Source of the DNA: JAUZOB01 sp963692465
Lineage (GTDB): Bacteria; Bacteroidota; Bacteroidia; Bacteroidales; Prolixibacteraceae
NCBI GenBank assembly: GCA_963692465.1
Contig: OY829943.1
Coordinates: 3,162,001-3,226,000, forward strand
DNA length: 64,000 bases
Direction: 5' to 3'
Made by a program: the position numbers and the translations under genes. Within the stretch, counting starts at the first letter, position 1; each line of letters begins with the position of its first letter. This document shows positions 59,673 to 64,000 of the stretch, piece by piece. The notes below the pieces were generated by a model that did not search any database, had not been told where the DNA came from, and saw nothing but the letters and a program-made list of their open reading frames with translations.

Positions 59673-60878
59673 TTAGTTATTGTTTGGGGTTTCTGAAGAA
59701 TGTTCAGTCGAATTATACCATGGATGTGCTTCAACCCGGCTTATCCCTTTGGTTCCGATCTTTGACAATATCCGACTGGCAGTAACAAAACTTTTTCTAA
59801 TACTAAGGTTATAGATGGGAGAAGATGGAAGCAGACTATTAATTCTTACTCTTCCTGAAGCATGGATATATTTTCCTTCACCGATATACATTCCTACATG
59901 GGTAATATGGTTTTTCCTTCCGAAGAACAGAAGGTCGCCCGGTTGAAGAATACTGACGTTTGTTGGTAGAATCTGACCGTTAAGAGCCTGTTGTGAGGCA
60001 TCCCGATCTAATAAAATTCCATTTATAAAGTAGACTGTCTTTACAAATCCGGAGCAATCGGTTGCTTTGGCTGAGAGGCCTCCCCATAAATAGGGTAGTC
60101 CGTTAAACTTTAATGCTGTTTTTATGAGTTTGGACGAATCGGTCTTGATTTTTTTCCACTGATCGTAATTGACGCATAAATCAGATTTCACGAAGCCACT
60201 TCTTCCATCCGGAAGTTTAACCTGCAAGTATGGCCCCTTTTTAGCGATGATCTGGAAAATATCACCTAAAGTGAGATCAGAGACAATTGCACTTTGCGGA
60301 TCATTCTTCTCATATAAAACACCGTTCATCTTGGTGAAAATAAAACGGGAAGACCTTTTCCATTTTTCATAGTCTTGTTTGTTCATTAAGGTGAGACCTG
60401 TTTCTTCCATCCAACCGAGATAGTGATCGGGAGTCTGGACAAGATACCAGCCGTCGTCTTGTTTGAGCACTCTTAGAGGGGTTCCCATAAGAGCCTGAGA
60501 AATCAACTCATTGGGATGGCCCGCACCCTTGCGAATATCTGCAACCGATAAGGTGGCTATTCCATAAGTTTTATCTCCCAAAGATGCCTCAGGAAGAGAC
60601 TTTACCGAATCGTTAACCCCGATAGAAAGAGATCTTAAGTCTGCCAGAAGAGCTTTTTTAGCTTCCGGAAGATTTGTCTCTCCTTTTAGTGTTATTTTTC
60701 CGTCGGACTGGGATACTGCGCTTAATTTAAAGATAGCTACTCTTGAATCCGGAGCATAGCTTTTTTTTATGCTGTCGATTACTGAATTTACGCGATTATG
60801 TGATTGCGCAGAAGTTGTAACATAGGTCAGAGTGCAAAGGACTGTCAAGCACAAAAGAGAAAAAAATCGTCTAATCAT
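59673..60878 (-). CDS. NlpC/P60 peptidase with SH3 domains
   Basis: A 401-residue secreted enzyme (signal peptide M-I-R-R-F-F-S-L-L-C-L-T-V-L-C-T-L to about 25). Two SH3-like domains (about 95-160 and 180-245, with K-Q-D-D-G-W-Y-L-V-Q and G-P-Y-L-Q-V-K-L-P-D-G-R-S-G-F-V-K) precede the peptidase. The catalytic residues are C275 in A-T-D-C-S-G-F, His in H-V-G-M-Y-I-G, and H-A-S-G. The family cleaves gamma-D-Glu-diamino acid bonds in muropeptides, giving L-Ala-D-Glu, the substrate of the epimerase encoded next. A short extension follows the peptidase. Confidence 0.9.
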   Translation of the reverse strand: MIRRFFSLLCLTVLCTLTYVTTSAQSHNRVNSVIDSIKKSYAPDSRVAIFKLSAVSQSDGKITLKGETNLPEAKKALLADLRSLSIGVNDSVKSLPEASLGDKTYGIATLSVADIRKGAGHPNELISQALMGTPLRVLKQDDGWYLVQTPDHYLGWMEETGLTLMNKQDYEKWKRSSRFIFTKMNGVLYEKNDPQSAIVSDLTLGDIFQIIAKKGPYLQVKLPDGRSGFVKSDLCVNYDQWKKIKTDSSKLIKTALKFNGLPYLWGGLSAKATDCSGFVKTVYFINGILLDRDASQQALNGQILPTNVSILQPGDLLFFGRKNHITHVGMYIGEGKYIHASGRVRINSLLPSSPIYNLSIRKSFVTASRILSKIGTKGISRVEAHPWYNSTEHSSETPNNN

Positions 60879-61025
60879 TGTATGAACTTATTATAAAATT
60901 TCAGTAGTGACTTTTGATCGATGATCATTGAGGTTGAACTCAAATCTTCTTCCATTGATCACTAATAAACATTTAAATCTAAAAAATATAAATGATGTAT
61001 GATATATTACCATATACAAAATTGA

Positions 61026-64000
61026 TTATTTCTTTACCTCATCATAAAATACCTGGAGAATATTGGTTCTTACATTTTGATTGAAGATGACCATATTTTC
61101 TCTGGTTGGGTAGATGTGGTTAGAAAGGAAGACATATACGAGTCCGTATTTGGGATCAGCCCAGACGAATGTGCCGGTAAAACCAGAATGACCGAAGCTC
61201 TCAGGAGATACATCTTTGATCGGATAGGCATCGGAAACGGAAACTTCTGCATTATTAAGCAGTGGTTTGTCGAATCCAAGGGCCCTGCGATTTCCTGTTT
61301 GTGGATATTGTACGGTATTGAAGGTATTAAAGGTCTTTTCGCTGAAGAATTCGTGACCGCCATAGGTTCCTTTTTGCAAATACATTTGTATTAATTTACC
61401 CATATCATTAGCTGTTGCAAACAATCCTGCATTTCCTGATATTCCACCTAACACTGCTGCTGATTCATCGTGAACTGATCCTTGAACGAGTTGGTGTCTG
61501 AAAACATGATCGTATTCAGTCGGAGGAATCTTATCAAGACTTACTTTCTCGAACGGGTTGTAGGTGATCGAATTAGCACCAAGTGGTTGATAAATATTCT
61601 GCGTTACAAAGGTAACGTAGTTCTCTCCACTGATATTTTTGATAATTTCAGGTGCGAGGATAAACGACAGATCACTATAAATGTATTTTCCACGATTTTT
61701 AAGAGGTGAAAGGCGGATTTGTTTATACACTTCTTTGCTGAATTTCTGGTCTAGAAATAAATTGGGCGTAACAGCCAATGAATATTTCTCATCCTTGAAA
61801 GGAGAGTACCATTTGGGATCAGGGGTTTTATCTTTTCTCAGTGTTTTGTTCCAGAATCCAATATAAGGAATGAGTCCGGCCTGATGAGATAAGACTTCAC
61901 GAAAGGTAATATCTTCTTTATTTGATTTATGAAAGAGTCTTTTTTTCCAGTCCGGCCAGAATTTAGAAACTTGATCGTCTATCTGAAATTTACCTTCATC
62001 ATAAAGTTTCATGTAAGAGGACAGTGGACCGGTTATTTTGGTATTTGAGGCCAGATCGTACCGGTCGTCCAAACTTACTGGAATTACCTTGTCATAGGTG
62101 TGAAAACCATACGCTTTATGGAAAATCACCTTGCGGTCTTTAGCAACGAATACCTGGCAGCCGGGGAAGGCTTTTGATCTGATTGCAAGATTAACAATCG
62201 AATCGACTCTTGTATTAATCCGTGCGGAGTTTAAGCCAACTTCTTCAGCAATCGTGTATTTAAAGCGAATTGGATTGGGTGTTGATAATCCTTCGCCAGC
62301 TTTGTATAACCCCGTAATGGAAACCGGAAGTTTTCCCTGGGCACTAATACCTCCATAGATAAGCTGTGCACATAAATCCTCGTTAACCGGATCGTCCTGA
62401 TAAGCAATAAGGAGCGCTTGGGGTTTTGAAAAATGTTTAAATTCTGCCAGAGCATAAGGATTTCCGAACAGTGTTATAATCGTTCTTTGCCGACCGGACA
62501 GTGATGAAAGGAATTGTTCCAGCTCAGGTGTGGCATTGTAGGGGTATTGAGGGGAAACATGTTTGATGTTGCCGACTTTAACCGTTTTGCGGTTGGACAT
62601 TTCATACAGGTTGTGAATGCCGACAATAACCAGATTGTAATTTTTTATCTGATTAAAAATCTGATCTGCTTCTTTGGCTGTGAAATTATCTGGTAGATTA
62701 AAATGGTCTATGTCGGAGTAGCGGGACAGTCCCTTCTGAAAGGTCGTTATAGAATCGCTTCCTATCGAAACAGAGGCAATGTGAAGCGTATCCAAGCCTT
62801 GCAGAGGAATGATATTTCTTTGATTTTCAAGTAATGTCAAAGAAGCTTCACTAAGCTGGCGGTTCAGTAACTCCGATTGGGGAGTGTTTAGTATTTTTTC
62901 AATCCCCGATGGATTTATTGCTTTATATGAATTGAGTCCGACCTGATATTTGGCTAATAGAACCCGTTTACATTTTTGTTCAATGTCATTCCATTTTAGT
63001 TCTCCTGTTTTTAAAGCGCGGGTGATGGCTAAAATAGTCTCTTTAGGGTCTGCAGGGAATTCAACAACATCATTTCCTGCTTTGAGTGCAAGAACGTCAA
63101 TCGTGCCGGGAGCACCGTAACTACGGACTCCTTGCATATTCATGGCATCGGTGATGATAAGACCCTTAAATCCCCAGCTTTTCCTTAAAATATTATTGAT
63201 GATTAAAGGGGATAAAGTCGCTGGAATTCCCTTGGTGGAATCGAGTGCCGGAACATTCAGATGGGCTGACATAATTGCGGGGATTCCTGCGTTTATTAAT
63301 TCTCTGAAAGGTACTAATTCCGTGCTTTCCAGCCTTTCCCGACTATAAGGCAGGACCGGAAGTGTAAGGTGAGAATCGTTTTGGGTATCTCCATGTCCGG
63401 GAAAATGCTTGGCGACCGGGATAATTCCGGCGTTAAGCATTCCCTGCATCATTGCGGTTGCACATCGGGTAACGTTTTGAGGACTTTCACCAAAAGAACG
63501 CATTCCGATGATCGGATTATGAGGTTCGGTATTAATATCGGCATCGGGGGCCAGATTAACCTGCACACCAATTTGCTTTAACTGACGACCTGCTTCCTCT
63601 CCTGATTTCATGATGAGGTTTTGATCTTGTATCGCACCTAAAGCCATCGCGTAGGGAAGAGTCAAGGTACCGGAAAGTCGCATTCCAGGTCCCCATTCTG
63701 CATCCATTGCTATTAACAGTGGCGTTTTCGAAATAGACTGCAAGTAGTTGGTCAGACGGATTTGTTTTTTCAGATCCCCTTCAAAGAAAATCATTCCCCC
63801 GGGATGAAAATTACGGATTAGCTCAGCGGTCTTGATTTGCTGTTCGATATTATCTCCGGCCGAAGCAGCAACCCACACTAATTGTGCAATTCGTTCTTCT
63901 GGGGTCAGAGACCGATATACAGAATCAGTCCATTGTTCTGCCGTTTGCTTTTTGTTATCGGTAAAAGCGAATCCCTGTGCTGTGAACAGAAGAATGAAAA
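61026..64000 (-). CDS. GH3 NagZ-like beta-N-acetylhexosaminidase fused to beta-lactamase-like domain (5' end outside window)
   Basis: The frame is open through 64000 and contains the end of a signal-like leader (F-I-L-L-F-T-A-Q-G-F-A), so the start lies beyond the window; about 990 residues are seen. The GH3 half has K-H-F-P-G-H-G-D-T and T-D-A-M-N-M, the NagZ catalytic signature with the nucleophile Asp. A C-terminal serine-hydrolase domain has S-N-T-K (SxxK), Y-S-D-L and H-S-G-F-T-G. It is probably exported and removes GlcNAc from muropeptides. The second domain may be an esterase or DD-peptidase-like. It heads the leftward salvage set. Confidence 0.85.
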   Translation of the reverse strand, partial: FILLFTAQGFAFTDNKKQTAEQWTDSVYRSLTPEERIAQLVWVAASAGDNIEQQIKTAELIRNFHPGGMIFFEGDLKKQIRLTNYLQSISKTPLLIAMDAEWGPGMRLSGTLTLPYAMALGAIQDQNLIMKSGEEAGRQLKQIGVQVNLAPDADINTEPHNPIIGMRSFGESPQNVTRCATAMMQGMLNAGIIPVAKHFPGHGDTQNDSHLTLPVLPYSRERLESTELVPFRELINAGIPAIMSAHLNVPALDSTKGIPATLSPLIINNILRKSWGFKGLIITDAMNMQGVRSYGAPGTIDVLALKAGNDVVEFPADPKETILAITRALKTGELKWNDIEQKCKRVLLAKYQVGLNSYKAINPSGIEKILNTPQSELLNRQLSEASLTLLENQRNIIPLQGLDTLHIASVSIGSDSITTFQKGLSRYSDIDHFNLPDNFTAKEADQIFNQIKNYNLVIVGIHNLYEMSNRKTVKVGNIKHVSPQYPYNATPELEQFLSSLSGRQRTIITLFGNPYALAEFKHFSKPQALLIAYQDDPVNEDLCAQLIYGGISAQGKLPVSITGLYKAGEGLSTPNPIRFKYTIAEEVGLNSARINTRVDSIVNLAIRSKAFPGCQVFVAKDRKVIFHKAYGFHTYDKVIPVSLDDRYDLASNTKITGPLSSYMKLYDEGKFQIDDQVSKFWPDWKKRLFHKSNKEDITFREVLSHQAGLIPYIGFWNKTLRKDKTPDPKWYSPFKDEKYSLAVTPNLFLDQKFSKEVYKQIRLSPLKNRGKYIYSDLSFILAPEIIKNISGENYVTFVTQNIYQPLGANSITYNPFEKVSLDKIPPTEYDHVFRHQLVQGSVHDESAAVLGGISGNAGLFATANDMGKLIQMYLQKGTYGGHEFFSEKTFNTFNTVQYPQTGNRRALGFDKPLLNNAEVSVSDAYPIKDVSPESFGHSGFTGTFVWADPKYGLVYVFLSNHIYPTRENMVIFNQNVRTNILQVFYDEVKK

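Overview
The window looks like a Bacteroidales-type (Bacteroidota) chromosome carrying the right-hand part of a siphovirus-like prophage. Supporting signs are a SusC/SusD pair, TAnnTTTG promoter elements, weak Shine-Dalgarno sequences, a VTC-domain protein, a DUF4434 protein and a MurNAc-recycling cluster that contains a Golvesin/'xanthan lyase'-like protein. I cannot name a genus from sequence alone.

Region 1 (1-21162) is prophage. It runs from the C-terminus of an SPP1-gp6-like portal, through a Mu-F/SPP1-gp7-like head protein with a C-terminal HExxH zincin domain, scaffold, head fibre, major capsid, connectors and major tail protein. An embedded lysis cassette (holin-like, coiled-coil membrane protein, GH108 endolysin) follows. 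Next come tail chaperones with a probable -1 frameshift at T9, a reversed Panacea-type toxin-antitoxin pair, the tape measure, a distal tail protein and a 1558-residue tail-tip/fibre protein with collagen-like repeats. It ends in the 3' part of a tRNA-Gly(CCC) followed by that tRNA's terminator. The right attachment site is therefore visible; the intact tRNA should lie beyond the left edge of the window.

Region 2 (about 21.2-26.3 kb) is a patchy accessory stretch. It holds a STAND-like ATPase, a decayed HigA/ImmA-type gene, an S24 repressor divergent from a PD-(D/E)XK-like protein, short repeat-bearing genes and several direct repeats.

Region 3 (26.3-38.8 kb) is ordinary chromosome. It holds a DUF4434 protein, a VTC polyphosphate polymerase, a PAP2 phosphatase with diacylglycerol kinase, a nitroreductase, glutathione peroxidase, dnaX (split at an A10 run, probably to make gamma and tau), ferritin, a RelA-type (p)ppGpp synthetase with a damaged hydrolase site, glycerate kinase, a small TPR protein and a secreted outer-membrane-type protein.

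Region 4 (39.5-46.5 kb) is a SusC/SusD outer-membrane uptake pair followed by a secreted metallophosphoesterase fused to a PQQ-type propeller.

Region 5 (46.6-64 kb) is a cell-wall turnover and muropeptide-salvage region. A leftward operon encodes a Golvesin-like amidase, GT2, a DUF4922 HIT-like protein, a SpoIID-like protein and an AmpG-like permease. It is divergent from murK-murQ. A GntR regulator and a second leftward set follow: GH3 NagZ/beta-lactamase-like fusion, NlpC/P60 and Ala-D/L-Glu epimerase. Together these could release, import and catabolise anhydro-muropeptides or MurNAc.
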